From positions 31,198,561 to 31,262,560 of the forward strand of contig OU744447.1 of the NCBI GenBank assembly GCA_916610825.1: 64,000 nt of DNA, read 5' to 3'. Shown one piece after another: positions 11,561 through 24,744 of this stretch (positions are counted from its first letter, which is position 1; each line of letters opens with the position of its first letter). Made by a program: the position numbers and the translations under genes. Source of the DNA: Haliclystus octoradiatus. Its lineage: Eukaryota; Cnidaria; Staurozoa; Stauromedusae; Haliclystidae. The notes below the pieces were generated by a model. It had not been told where the DNA came from, did not search any database, and saw nothing but the letters and a program-made list of their open reading frames with translations.

Positions 11561-12643
11561 GAATCGGAGGTTCAGAGAGATGATGGAAATGACCAGAATA
11601 ATTCTGAGAGATGTCCTGAGCTCTTCTTAAAAATAAGACGCTATCAAAAATTGCAGAGCAAAGAAAGACAATCGAAAGAAAGACTGAAAGAAAAACATGG
11701 AAAGGTTAGACAATTCGAGGTCAAATTTAGGCCTATTAATTAATAGAACCTGCAATGCTGTAAAAACTCAAAATACTTTTGGATAAGATATTAATTCTAA
11801 TAAAATGTACTGTATGACCCCTCAGAAAGGATGGTATGTTTATTCTACCGTGGGATGGTGCATTGCTTACCAGTGTTAATCGAATCTTATGGATTATAAA
11901 TCATTTTTGTCTTTCAAGAAACCTTGTGAACAGATCGAAGAGCCCTATAAAGATGACGATTCTGATGAAGAATTGTATTATTCTGATTCTGGTGATGACA
12001 TTGAAGATGATATTAATGATGTTGATGATGAAGAATTTGTTTGTGAAGAAGATCTCATAAGTAGTGATAACGAAGAATCTGAGGATTTTCCTTCAGAAGA
12101 GTCTATTGTGTATGCAGGGGTTATTCTCCAACCTCTTTCAGATTTTCCAAAGTATGCGTATACAACTATTTTCAATGCTTAGTTTCTGTTGCCATTATAG
12201 TAAACCAAAACTCAAAATGTGGAGAAATGGAACCATTGTAACAATCCTGCAGAGCTGTAGCCATTGCGGGAAAAGTTAAAAATGGAACAGTCAACCATTG
12301 ACGCTAGGACGTCATCCTGCTGGGAATATTCCCCTTTCATTTGGTACGTTAGCAGCAGGGACCTCCATAAGCAAAATTCTTCTTGTTTGTCAGCATGTGG
12401 GCTTGTGTGTGTATAAAAGGTCGTACATTATTTCATCATCAACTTAAATTCTTAGTTCCTTGTATATCTTTGTATTGGTCTTCTTATCAAAAGAAATTAA
12501 TTAATACTTTGAAATCTGAAAAACGCCTCCTCAGCTGGTCTGGGGGTGGCAGGTTTGATTCGATGGACCATTCAGCAAAGTATGGTACGTACACAATGTT
12601 CTGTTCCACCATTATGAAGATTGTACATTTTGAGCTCCTTCAG

Positions 12644-12718
12644 GTTGGCATGGTTGATGCTTTAAAATCAGGTTTGAATTTATTTAAGATGAAATTTGTG
12701 CTACTTTTTTGTTCTAAG
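12644..12718 (+). other. Predicted spliceosomal intron (75 bp)
   Basis: CAG|GTTGGC donor and TTTTTTGTTCTAAG acceptor. Removing it joins HFELLQ to ANEVGSS, as expected across this protein family. It is in phase and lacks a stop, so the reading frame runs through it. Confidence 0.55.
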
Positions 12719-13636
12719 GCAAATGAAGTTGGAAGCAGCACAGCAATGGAGCTAGAAGGAGCAAAACGTTACTTTTCTTCATTGGCTAACTCTGAAGTAG
12801 ACATTTCAGAATTTGTCTCTGGCCGTCATTCTGGCATTGCCAAGTGGATTCGTGAAGAAAAGTCACACGTCTCCCATTATTTTGATGTATGGCACATTTC
12901 ACGCTCAATTATTAAAAAACTTGTTAAAGTAGGTAAGAACAAAGAGCTTCAACTGATCAACAAATGGATCAAAGCCATCAAAAATCATTTATGCTGGTGT
13001 GCAGCTTCCACTAAGCAAGGACTTGGGGATTTGCTTGTTGCCAAATGGACTTTATTGATTAGACATATTTCTAATCTACATGATAACCATGGCAATAAGC
13101 TCTTTCCCAAGTGTGCTCATGATGAGACCGTGGAGAAAAGAAAGTGGATCAAAATAGGTATGCTTGATGTCTGTTTGTTTGTATTGGCCCATAGTTGTGT
13201 GTGTTTAATATGAAAGCTTTTGATACATGGGTCTTTGCCTTCTTCGGGGGCGGAGTCATATGGGGGGCTCCAGATTATTGTAATGGGCACACGGATCTTA
13301 AAAGCAATTCGTAAAATATCTTGTGAAATTCGAACAAGTTGCATTGAAGGTTTTCACGCCACACTCAACCACTGGCATCCAAATATGTTCTTTTTCTCGT
13401 ATCTATGTTCAAAATGCAACTTTAAAATAGTGTGGGGAGTAATTTTCTTTTATTTTAAATGTTAAATAAATGGTTGCTTATGGTGACAGGGCTATTTTAG
13501 CAATCTTGCATTTCAATTAAAATTTGAAGTGCAAAACAAAAAAGACAAAAAAGGGGAAATTACTACCATGTGGTGTATCCAAAGTTCATGCTTTGAGAAG
13601 AAAGTGTCCGTGATATATCTGTTCCTCCTACATACG

Positions 13637-13722
13637 GTAAGATAATTGTTCAACTTCATTATTTGAGAGTAGATCATTTTTGTCATTTTTATTTTTGTTT
13701 AGTTTTCACTTTTCCATATCAG
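13637..13722 (+). other. Predicted spliceosomal intron (86 bp)
   Basis: Donor GTAAGA after CATACG, pyrimidine-rich tract, acceptor CCATATCAG. Splicing gives PPTYDYVQNLKDL, the family's C-terminal segment, which is otherwise split over two frames. Confidence 0.65.
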
Positions 13723-14129
13723 ATTATGTACAAAATTTAAAAGATTTGCAGTTTAGCACAAGTTGTGAGGAGCTCAAGGCCATTGGAGAACAATGCAAAA
13801 TAAGCACCCCAGCATCTTTGACCAGTCAATTTCCAGACTGCTCGACAAAATTGACCTTTCTGACAGGTGGCCTTAAATAGAGGGTACATCCTACATACCA
13901 TAGTATATTGTCTTTGCCCAGTTATGCATATAACTGGTATACTGGTAAAGCCATGTTTACCTGCAAGAGGACGTTCACAACTAATTGCTTAAGATTTTCA
14001 AGTTAATAATTTTTTAGATCATTATGAAAAAATTGTCTATGTTCTAGGGTCAACCACGTGGTCAATGTCCCAGAGACAGAAATACCGCCGAAAATGAATA
14101 GTTTACTACTTTAATCTCTCATAAACAAA

Positions 14130-15222
14130 AGTGATTTTTTATTCTCTTTCAAGTGACGATTAATAGCCTGATCACCCTGATACAGAGATCTGATGTTGTG
14201 ATACAGGCAAGCAGGTAAGGGTCTTGAGTTGTCTCAGCCCATCGAGCCAATGATCCATCTCACCACCAAGTGGTTTGCAACTGCTCGAAGGAATCTGTAA
14301 TAGTAAAATGTTGATAGTTAACTCAAATGTTCATGTATAATGTTGAAAAACTGATTAGAATTTAAAATTACCCTTACTCGTTTCTTTATTGATTTGTCTT
14401 TTATTCGTAGCTTTTGTTATTCCTGTCTTTCAAAATAGGGCCAACATTATCTAGCACCGTTTGATTGGTGAGGGAAGGGTAGTCTGGATGCATTAGTATG
14501 CAGGGCTTATTAATGCCCTCGAAGCTTAGCTCCCATTGCGCACTTACAACTTCCGCACAACATCTGTACTCTCTTGGACCTACTAGCTGATCAGTATGGC
14601 AATTAGAACATTTACACCTGAAAAAATCCTGATGCATATTATTAAGTTAATGATAATGAGGTTATATTTCCCCTGTTTCCTTTTTGAGGCGAAATGAAGC
14701 AAAAAACCAATACAGCAGTAAGCAATAATTTCTATAATATTTGTACTAATTGAAAAGCTTTGCAAAAATTTTTGAAAAAATTTTAATCCTATACTAGTAA
14801 CGTCTATATTAAAAATCGTTAGCCTTTTTCCAGAACCCCCTCAAAATAAATCTCAATTTTTGCCCCAGGTCGATTTACATAAACATTTCTCGACAATTAG
14901 CTGACACACAACCTGGTATTTAATACAAATATACACAATGATTCTATCAGGTGAATGACAAATAATCACTTACCATTCATCTACTGGGCTTTTCCCTTCG
15001 CATCTCGCCTGATTAGTGATCTGTAGCAGGCCATCCTCATCTACAAACTCCTCCGTTTGTATTATAGTCTTCTTCATCAAATTCGTCCGCCAGCGATTCA
15101 TCTTGGTAAGGACAACTTACGGTTCTTACCTCTAATATATCTGAGGTATCCTTATCAGAACTCTCACCTTCTGAAGTGTCTATTGAGCTGCTAAACATCT
15201 CGCTATTATCGTTCGACGACAT
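14130..15222 (-). pseudogene. P2X7-intracellular-domain-like gene, minus strand, three exons
   Basis: Exon 1 (15222 to 14974) starts at ATG 15222-15220 and encodes an acidic Ser-rich leader (SSSIDTSEGESSDKDTSD), then after a frame change FVDEDGLLQITNQARCEG and ...SPVDEW. Donor GTAAGT follows. Exon 2 starts at 14617 after TTTTTTCAG, completes the Trp codon and encodes CKCSNCHTDQLVG, REYRCCAE and CILMHPDYPSLTNQ. This is the C-x-C-x2-C / CC cysteine pattern of the domain named after the P2X7 receptor tail. Exon 3 starts at 14294 after TTTACTATTACAG and encodes FLRAVANHLVVRW, a TGA stop, then RPLPACLYHNIRSLYQ, matching the end of that domain. Many invertebrates carry dozens of stand-alone copies, often considered transposon-associated. 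Lesions: frame change in exon 1, stop in exon 3, no clean donor after exon 2. Confidence 0.68.
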
Positions 15223-15316
15223 TTCAATGCAGTAAGCTAAAGAACAAAACAAAAGACTAAAAGTTTTCATGACTTGTAAGCTCTTTCCGGTCTATGAATT
15301 TTGTATTCAAACGTTG

Positions 15317-15324
15317 TGACGTCA
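15317..15324. promoter_or_regulatory. Palindromic CRE (TGACGTCA)
   Basis: A perfect cAMP-response-element palindrome about 95 bp upstream of the minus-strand ATG at 15222, in a locally GC-richer patch. The position suits a promoter element of that gene. Function is inferred from motif and position only. Confidence 0.4.
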
Positions 15325-18218
15325 CACGCCCGATGTGTTCGTCCATCAAATACTACAACTTCAAGGCACTAACAAGTGCATCATGAACGCAATTTAAAAT
15401 TTTTTTTTTCGTTTTCGTTTATTCCTGACTTAATCTTTATATTTAAATTAAAACAACTTTGGGTGAAATTCCATTTCATGGTCCCTTTAAGACTAACAAT
15501 GAAGAACCTAATCCAAAAAAGAAGGTTGCAATTAATATTATATTGCTATATAAAGACCATGCAGATATCTGTAACTCGTTGCTTAAACAATTAGGAACTC
15601 TGAGTGTTGAAGTCGGTCAACAGCTTAGACCAATATTTGAAAGCAGAAAGTTAATTGATATAGAGCCTGTCAGGCGAGATCGATTTTACTGTCTCGTCAA
15701 TGTGTTGTACATGAATTTAAGTTTTACTCGTGTGATCGGAGTTGTGTCATGTTTCACATGCTGATACCTTCATCAACGCATTGCAGAACAAAGTGGATCG
15801 AGCTCGACTATCGGAAGACATCAAAATTCCCACACTGAATCACAAAATTTATTCCCAGTAGTGAGAAAATTCAGCAATAAATTCGACTGTTAACTACATG
15901 CAATGTTAATTATCAGAGACAGAAAGCAGACTCTCAACATTCCAAGTGACTCTCCGTTCCCGGCTCCTTTTGTAAATTACTCATTATAGCACATTTGTAA
16001 TTGCATAGGTTTCCTTTATTGTGGACTCATGGTTATGGAGTATCCATGAGACTATCCTATCAGGTTCAAAAAAATTTGGTAAATCACGGTTACGAAAGCG
16101 TGATTATGGGCGCGACTTATATATTAAGCTGCGACTACGTTTTCACACATGGCCACCCTGATTGTGACCGTTACTGCGATGTTTGCGTAAATAGCAAATC
16201 GCATACTGCGGGTTGCGAACAATGCGACACAGACCCCCCGGGTCGCGCTTTTTGACCAAAATATATACGAAAATACATGTATTTTTTATACAAAATATTG
16301 AATTAAGCAAAGCGTGGTCTTTCTTTCCAGCCAAAACGGGTTCGAATCAATATATCAAGTCAATAGAATATATTAAGAGATACTACTTACTTTATAACTT
16401 TCAGAATCGAGCGCTGCAAAGTTTGTCAAAGATTTCCCATTTTTTATTTGTCATTGTAATTTCAATATGAAGGTAACTCCACAAATATTAATTTAAGTAT
16501 ATTTCGAAACAATCCCAAAATAAATATATCAAGAACGTACGTCATTTGAAAGATTGGAATTTTCTGCATCGTCTATAGTAAGTTTCAAGACATAAACCGA
16601 ATCAACCACCGCTGCATATGATTTTTAAGAATCCACACGTACTAATCCTTGTTAATTTCTTCATTTTGATGCTAGATTTGTAACAGATAATGCAAGGTGA
16701 TTTTCTTCGAACTCCAAGGTAGATCTATTTTTGTTATCATCATAAAGCCGAAATTTCACGAAATTATACATATTGTCCTTTTCATTAAGCCTCTTATCTA
16801 GCTATATTTACCTCACTTCAGTTTAAAATATGAAGATTTTGAAATTTGCTTGCAAAAACACACATTTGGTAAAAACACATATATTTCTTCCAGAATTTCG
16901 AGTAATAAACTACAGGTATAAAGAAATGTTTAGCAACCTATGAGAATCATAAAGTTCTATTTAATATGTTGTAAACTAAAGTAAAACGCTAATGGTTTGA
17001 ATGTGCTCAAATTAGAATTGAACAAAACACAAAAGATAAAGCCCACAAAATTTGCGCATGCTCAGTACAGGATAACGTAAAGTACGCAACCCAGCTTTGC
17101 CCGCAAACAATACATAGACAGTCATTGATTGCGCAATATCCACCTAGTCTTCACTGAGTTATTGTTCAGATTCTAGCATTGCCTATGGAATCACGGTTAG
17201 GAGCATTTTCACTGAGGTGACAATTTACTAACATTTTCTGATGGAGGCCATGTTGGTGTACTCGCAGCTTAGCGAGATTACATTTGCATTATTAAATGAA
17301 TTGTTTTCTAATACTCCTGGATTAGTTTACATCGTGATTATCTCTTCATCGTTGGAACACATGATTTGTTTCTTCTTCTCAACAGTGGAAATGGTTAATG
17401 AAAGGTTTTAATCGTTCTGTAACATCACTATTAAGGTGAAACTATTGAGGTGAAACTTCGAAGATAATTTTTGTTGTGTTTTGGCCCTGAGAACTTTTAA
17501 ACCGACAATTCATCATTTGTTTGGGGGCTTGGACAAGACAGTGTTATATATTTATTGTTTATATTGTTTTCTGAAGTTAATTCCTACATTAAACTCCTAA
17601 GCCAGTCGTCATGATTTTATTTAGAATATATTGTAAAGACTCTTTAAACCAGTTTGTCCATGCGGCAACAATAACAAGGCGATACTCCGAAGGGAAAATT
17701 TCACATCATTAACTGTACGTCATAAAATTGCGCTAGGCCCCTGGTATAATTGGTAAGGAGTGAATATTTTCTGGTAATAGTTTGCATGGTTATTTGTTGT
17801 TTACATTCTGTAAAGTTGTTTCTTAAATTATTTTAATTCTGCTGCGACATCAACTTGCTACTTCGCACGTCATTTACAACTCACACTTGTATTATAAGTA
17901 GTGAAAATCACTTGCAATCCATAATCTTGGTTTGGCCTAGGGGTGGAGCGTCTGTATCCTGCGCATGGGGTTGGGGTTCATTTCTACCGATCTGCAATAT
18001 CATTTTTTCCTTTTTTTATTTGACTTATAATTTGGATATATATTTTTTTCTGATAGTTTCACTCTACTTCCTTTTTACTTTTTTCGACTTTCATTTTATT
18101 ATTCCATTCTTAATATCTCTCTCAAATTTTTTATTTATTTTATTAATGTAGCTTATACAATACTTATTATATTGGTTTGATTAATTTTCTTGTTTTAATT
18201 ATTTTATTTTATTTGATT
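15325..18218. other. Long stretch without a supported gene
   Basis: Contains short open frames (for example 15459-15764 and 16001-16255) with no recognisable domain or splice context. The rest is AT-rich non-coding DNA. A T-rich low-complexity part lies at about 17990-18220. Confidence 0.45.
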
Positions 18219-18305
18219 GTTTTAATTTTTTGAATTTGATTTGATTTGATTTTTCTTTGCATGATGATTTGATTGATTTGATATTCTATTGAATTCGATT
18301 TCAAT
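18219..18305. repeat. GATTT-type low-complexity repeat
   Basis: Irregular runs of GATTT/TTGATT units. Confidence 0.6.
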
Positions 18306-18714
18306 TTGTATATTCTGATTATTATATCATTCACCATGAGTCCGAGCGTAGCGGAGCTATTTTTCATTGTTTTATTTCTAGCAGAATTACAACTATTAGA
18401 ATGTATCAATTTTTTAGATCCTTAACCTATAAATAATTTGTAAATTACTATTTCTATTTCTTTTGAACTGACGAAGGTATAATGAATTATATTGAAACTT
18501 TTTCAGCAATCACTACTTGCAGTTTTTGTCGCTATCTTTCACTCTTGTATTAGGAAAATGCTTCTTATCACTGAATTTTTCAGAAAGGTATTATACTTTT
18601 TAGCAATGGCAAACACGGGAGAGATATTTTAGTACAAGCACTAAGAGATGGCATCACTCTTGTGAGTGGGTTATCGAAATTGCATAATACCTCTAAAAAA
18701 TGCAAGCCATGAAA

Positions 18715-20330
18715 CTGGTGGATGTGTACCACATGTTTTGCAGTTATGTCGAGACAACTCATCACATTCCATGGCAACCACTCAAAGTATATGGGCTTTC
18801 GTGCTATGTCGGGTACAGATCGTGCAGATATGCGGTTATAGACCTATACCTCACGTTTTTAATCAAACAGGTAGAACACATCTATTGGAAATGGCGGCGA
18901 GCAGCAACAGATTGAATATTTTTAAATTAATAAAATCAAAGGTATACTCTGTAATTGATATTTTAACTTGAGAAATTCAACAAAAGTTACAGCTTATTGG
19001 ATTTGCTATTCAAATGTAACTTTTACTATATTATTGATTTTGCAAACATGTTTGGAAAACAATTATCTCGAATTCTTTACTTTATATTTCAAAAATATAA
19101 TCGTAGGAATTCCATTCAAATTGTATTTAATGAAGAATCAATGACCCATTAATTAGAAAACAATTCATTGTTGTGGTGAAATTGGTGGGAGTTATTTGAT
19201 GTTCCAGTCAAAGGTTATGCTACATGATTACTAAAATGATTAGATCACTCAGAGTGATAATCCCTTATTAGACCCACTAGCTCTCTAACAACCAATGAGA
19301 CATCCATATCGTAAAAGAGGCTTTAAAACTTGTTGGTACAAGAGTTATGTAATCGTTTAAATAATAGGGGAGGCTTAGATTCGGAACGAAGTCAAAGACA
19401 AAGTTGAAATATTTTGAAGATTGGGACGGGCTTGTCTTCGTTGTCTGCCGAAAGGCTGCTTAGATTGATAACGAGGACAAGATAGGTGACAAAGTTTTTA
19501 TTTGCACTGTATTGTATGTTGATATTTTGTTAGATAGAGTTGGCGTAATGGAATCTTTGAAAGAACTTGAAGATAATTCCCCAGCCAGTGTTTCCTTGTT
19601 CGTCTTTTAATTTAATGTCATGTCTTTGTTTTGAATTTCGGGTCTTATTTACAAGATGAAAGACATTATTGCAAAGCTTTTTTCCATCACAAATTGATAT
19701 GAAAACTGCCAAAACCGGGTTTCATAAAGCGCGGGAATATAAACTTCATTCGTTCTGAGCACTAAAAATTTTCGGAGAACTTCATTGTGAACGAAGCTGT
19801 CAGTTCAATGCTTTTTGGGGTGATTCCCTAGAATTGCGTAGTATGGATGGGCATAATTTGACTTCGTCTTTTACTTCATTCCAAATATAAACCTCCCTAA
19901 TCATGTAACATAAGATTTGTCTGGAACATAAATTATCTTCCATCAATTTCACCACAACAATGTATTGTTCTCTAATTTAATGGGTCCTTGATTTTTAATT
20001 GAAGACAGTTTGAATGAAGCTCCTATGAACATCATTTCAAATATATTGCGAAGAATTCAGCATACCTCTTTTTAAGGCAAGTTAAAAATATCACAAATAT
20101 TATAAAACTACTCACCAATATAGGAAATCCCGAGCTGAGAAAATATCCAATCGGTCGCAGATCGTCCCATTTTCCAATCATGTGTTCTAGCTGTTTGGTT
20201 TAAAACGTTCAGTTCTTGCGGTTCTAGACCTATGCCTGCACAGTCTCTGCCGACACAGCACGAAAGCGCCAATATGCTTTCAGTGGTTTGCAAGGAACGT
20301 CATTGGTTGCCTTGACATGACTGAAAGACG
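18715..20330. repeat. Fold-back repeat with ~0.5-kb and ~0.43-kb arms
   Basis: 18715-19230 matches the reverse complement of 19899-20330 in a long collinear series. Shared blocks include CTTTCGTGCT, TGTCGG, GTAGAACACAT/CTAGAACACAT, TTGTTGTGGTGAAATTG and TTACATGATTA. A non-matching spacer of about 0.67 kb separates the arms. The divergence is too high for a very recent event. This could be a Foldback-type or long-TIR element or an old inverted duplication. The short open frames in the arms are related to each other only because the DNA is. Confidence 0.7.
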
Positions 20331-23300
20331 CGTGATACAAGTCCTCCTATCACGACTCGTGTTTTTTTCAAATGCTTATTAATTACAGATATATGATACA
20401 AACACAATGAAATAACAATCATAATCAACAATAATTTATCAGCGCCAATATGTTTCTTGGTATTGTTGTTCCATTCTCTGTATTTCTTCTGTTAACCGTT
20501 TACTATATTGCCAACCAGATTTGTCGACATGACACGATCGCGCATGTCAAAATAAGATTACAACTGACAGTTACATTTAGCGTAACTAGGAGTAATATAT
20601 GTGGTATTATTATAGTATAATCGTATGTTAAGCGTTTATTTACATTCTTAACTATTTTTGAAAGATTAATAACCAAAAATTGTAGAGGTCTTAACATGTG
20701 TTAATGCAACGATGTGAAATATTACCTCAACAGAATTTTCAGAAGAACCTCAACAGACTAAAATTCACAAAGCATCACTATGATTCACTCTGGAATTTTA
20801 TCTCGACAAAATGCGTCAACATTTTTTTCCCATAACAAGTTATCTGTATTATTTATTAATATAGAAAAACTGGCAATGAATGAATGAGGACTGGTACTGG
20901 ACCACAGGTGACAAAAGTTTCAGATTACTTAATAGCAAAATCAATTTAGAAACTGTTAAACTATAAGAACAAGTAAAATGTAAGTCCTTGCGTGAGATAA
21001 ATCTAAACATTGAGCAGAATGTCTAAACAACCTTCGTCTTATCTGCTTGACCTTTAGTATGCTATTTAACATGGGTGGAACCGACACGGGGACTAGTACC
21101 GGCGAATAGATATTTATTAGGTTCAAGCGCTTTTTACAGAGAATATTTGAATACTGCAACTGCTTGTAATACAAACAATTCTCTGACAGAAGAATTTGTT
21201 TTCAAGAAGACTTGGCTGAGAATCCTCTATGGGAACTGTAGCGCTTCCCACCTCTAGTCTTTAAGATTATTAACAACTTAATTAATTTTACAATGCAACC
21301 TATTATTAACCGAGCATTCATCAAAAATTAATTTCAGGAGCTTTGCTCCTCAATCAAAATCAAGAAATGCTGCAAAGAATATTAATAATCCAAATAAGTT
21401 TTTCTATATCCGCATAATTATAGCTGTTTAGAATTCTCTGTCTGAATCATCTGCAAGCGAGTTCAATTGTTTAGTGTTAACTATATCTAGGCTCTGTGTT
21501 AGTGTTATTTCATCGTAAGCTGTTAATGCATTTTATAAATTTGTTGTTTTTATTTTCTCAAATAGTTGTTATGATCATACGGAAACAAACCAAATCAAAT
21601 CGTTTATATACAGTAGCACTTTATACAGCTTTAGCACATCGACCAAATCGGGGTATTATAAAAAATCATTCCGGATCACGGTCTTTTCAGAATACAGCAC
21701 TCCGGTTATCAATCTTTTCATTAAATAATGCTGGGGCTATCATGGGGAATCTGTGAAAAGCTCTATTCACTACAGCAGCATACACGTTGGAATATTATAT
21801 AATGGTATTTGATATATGTTTGTTTCAGAAAATTAGCTTTCAGATGTTTCTTGTTCTAAGGTATCAAAGTATCCAAAGTATCAACGTTGCCATAACATAA
21901 TTAAATGCTTGCAAAAGCAGGTTCGTTACCGTACTCCGTTTCTATGAATTTCTTCATGATTCAATTGTATCCCAATATTCGGGTCATTCACTCCTGTTGA
22001 TCAAATCTGTTAACATGTGTTAAAAAGAATTTCAGATCATATTTTAAATAGAATTTCAGATCATATTACTTATCTAATTTCTATGTTATCAAATTTTATA
22101 AAAGATTTTAATTTTGGATTACTATATAACATATAGTATATAATAGATTACGATTAATCTTTGTCAAGGTTGCCAATGAACCTCCCAGAAATATTTAATG
22201 AAAGGATTGAAAACCCTTTTGTTTCCTGAAAGACGATGACCTATCTATAATACATCGATATAGCCGATGTGAAAAACCTGTATACAGTGCTCCTGTATTT
22301 ATGATTTGATTTGATTAAATTTGTTTCCGTGTTGTCATAACAACTATTTAAGAAAATTAAAACAAATCATTTTATTACGGGCATTTACAGCTTACGATGG
22401 AATAGCATTAACACGTTATGAGAAGAAGATGTGATGAAATTAAAAACATAAACATGTAATCCATGTTCAGGAAGATAATTCTTCAGGTATAGTTATTAAA
22501 TCATTTAGAAAAGATATTTTCAACCTGGATGCTGTATTTTGAACAGTCTCTGACCATAGGAAATTATTGTTAGACCACACCAATTATTGTTATAGCTAAT
22601 GTGAAAAAGTATTATAGCATATTATTTATCATTTGACAATATCAAAAAATATTTTATATATTTTAAATCTAGAGCGATTATGACCAACAAAAGAGGACAA
22701 AAAAAACTGACCAAAATTATATTATTTTGAAATATGTATCATTAACTATGCTAAAATAATTATGCAATAGAAGATAATGCATTAACATTTTCCAAGTCCT
22801 ATCCTATAAATCATTTTCAATACAGAAAAGTCGAAAATAATTTCCAATCAAGTTATCCCCTAAATAATTCTATTGTGCGTTACGGTGTTCAGTACTTTAT
22901 ACAACTGCCCTTATTCCATGTAAATATTACCTCTTCTCAATTTCCTCATGCAGCATGAGATATAATATGACATCTGGGTTGATGATTTTCCTTAATAATT
23001 GTCGCATGATTATATTGAAAATGTATAGCTTTGGCCCGCTCCAAATCACGAACACCATGCCTTCATGACGTCAAGGAATAGATTGCATGTAAATGGTTCA
23101 TCGAAATTGAATGATGATAAAACTGAGTTGCTCTTCCTAAATGCCTTGCATAGACCACCAGCGTTGTTACAATCTATCAGAATATGAAAGGATAGTATTG
23201 TCAAGTCGCCAACAGCAAAAAATATTCTGGTGATATTCCAGAAAGTCAATAATATCTGCAAAACTTCATATGTCCATTTGAAAATCATCAGAAAGAGTAA

Positions 23301-24107
23301 GAAATTTGTCTCACTTTATCATTGCAAAATTCTAATCCACGCCTTCATTACCACATGACTCAATCAATGTAATTGAATGTTATATGAAATAAAACAACGT
23401 TTTATCTCTAAAACACGATATATTCCATGTTTCATGTAACATGTTTAGAGTGCGTCTGTAAATCATTAGTTAACCACTAATAACATTAAAACAGCATTCT
23501 AAAAGTTCTCATGGATTACAACTAATTAAATATACCTTTTTTAATAATAAGCTTCAATTCATACTGAGGCAGCCTAGCTAATTAGACCATTGTGAATTTT
23601 TCAGGGTATGTTCGACTATTTGTTGTTACCTTAGTTGGTAAATAATAAAAGGAATTTGTGAGTGTTCGCTTTTCAAACCAAGTTTCAAATTTTTATTTCG
23701 TTTCACTTCATTAACGATAATTATCTACAAAACACAAATTTCAACAACTATTCATTCCTATTTTTGTTTTTGGTTTAACTAGCAATGAACAGTCATAATA
23801 AATACAGTCATGTGATTAGTATAATAGAGCATATCAAAGTTCTGTATAACAGAGCATTGACTTAATATTTAAAAACAGTACAGTATGTAGCCAAATATAT
23901 TTTGAAGGGATCAAAACATTACAAATGCAGATCCTACCTTCGCTGTGAGATAAAGGGAAGACTAATATGAAGAAGCGTTTGACTTGGATGATTCAAATCC
24001 GTTTTATAAAATAATTAAAATAACTATTTATATCAAGTTCTGATCTTACTGCAAAACAATAGAATTGCTCATCCATTATTAAATCCAAGCAATGACAAGA
24101 TCTCTAT
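20331..24107. other. AT-rich stretch without supported features
   Basis: Only scattered short open frames with no domains. No repeat arms or tRNA-like motifs noticed. Confidence 0.45.
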
Positions 24108-24253
24108 TCAAAATTTCTTGGCTGTCAGTTGCTTGACTTGAGTTTGAAGGTTTTCACCTGCTAGATCAAACTTCTCTTCAGACGATGGTTGCCTTTCAAA
24201 GATCAGATTGCCACGATTCTTCTTGGAGTTGGCGTCTCTTGGACTACTTTTGA
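24108..24253 (-). CDS. Possible 3'-terminal coding exon, unknown protein
   Basis: On the minus strand a long pyrimidine-rich run (CCTTACCTTTTTTCCATAC and TTTTCCTCAAAAG) ends in AG at about 24254. It is followed by a highly charged, Ser/Gln/Lys-rich peptide (SPRDANSKKNRGN ... SSEEKFDLAGENLQTQ ... LTAKKF) to a TGA stop. The composition differs from the Leu/Ile/Asn-rich chance frames nearby. No domain recognised and no upstream exon proven. It could still be chance. Confidence 0.3.
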
Positions 24254-24744
24254 GGAAAATGTATGGAAAAAGGTAAGGAAAACTTTTTAAGGACAATTTA
24301 TCTACGCGAATGTTGTTCCTGTGAATCTTATATAAATTTGCTGAAATGTTTGAAGGGAAGGGTCATCTACTCTACTACTACATTCTAGTAAGAAAGAACA
24401 TAATGAAACGCACATTGAATTGATAATGAGTTATTGTGGGTGTCGAATCGTTATCTAGATCCAATTCATTATCTTTAGCATTTGTCGTGAAATGTGTCCA
24501 CCAAAAAGCTCTTCCTAAGATAAAACGAACCATATTTGTATATTTGTCGTACTAATTTTGATGTTCAACTGTTCTCAATGGAATTGATATCAACGAAGTA
24601 GGATTCCTATCAATGCAAAACCAAAATTATCACTCAGCTGAATCGAAGAAAGAGTGAATCTTTCAAGGAAATATTTCAGGTTCTCATATAATGCAACTCA
24701 TATTACAGGTTTTCACTTCTGAAAAAAGTGTAAGTTTAAATTTA

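Larger units (their letters stand above)
11561..13877 (+). pseudogene. Transposase-like gene remnant with introns (Kolobok/THAP-type family suspected)
   Basis: A multi-exon gene can be traced in pieces. 11561-11704 encodes a basic segment with KIRRYQKLQSKERQSKERLK. 11889-12180 is very acidic. 12182-12276 carries a CHYS...CSHCG zinc-type pair. 12280-12643 carries PAGNIPLS, LSWSGGGRFDSMDHSAKYG and YTMFCSTIMKIVHFE. 12719-13156 carries MELEGAKRYFSS, SGRHSGIAKWIREEKSH, HYFDVWHISRSI and CWCAASTKQGLGDLLVAKW. 13281-13400 carries CIEGFHATLNHWHPNM. 13723-13877 carries DYVQNLKDL and PASLTSQFPD. The Asp/Asp/Trp-His order suits the RNase H-fold transposase-like proteins repeated in many invertebrate genomes; the family name is from memory and uncertain. 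Introns at 12644-12718 and 13637-13722 have GT/AG ends and restore the frame. Lesions: TAA at 12277-12279, a shift near 12415, another stop near 13520. Its 3' end faces the minus-strand gene at about 14130-15222. Confidence 0.68.

Noticed and set aside
11978..12175. Ser-rich minus-strand frame opposite the acidic segment
   Set aside because: It is the complement of GAT/GAA-rich acidic codons on the plus strand.
15459..15764. 101-codon frame downstream of the P2X7-like gene
   Set aside because: Looks partly coding but no domain or splice border could be supported.
16001..16255. Cys-rich open frame (GHPDCDRYCDVCVNSKSH)
   Set aside because: No known Cys spacing, no splice or promoter context; a locally GC-rich patch on both strands explains it.
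17855..18151. 98-codon Phe/Leu-rich frame resembling membrane segments
   Set aside because: Caused by a T-rich low-complexity tract.
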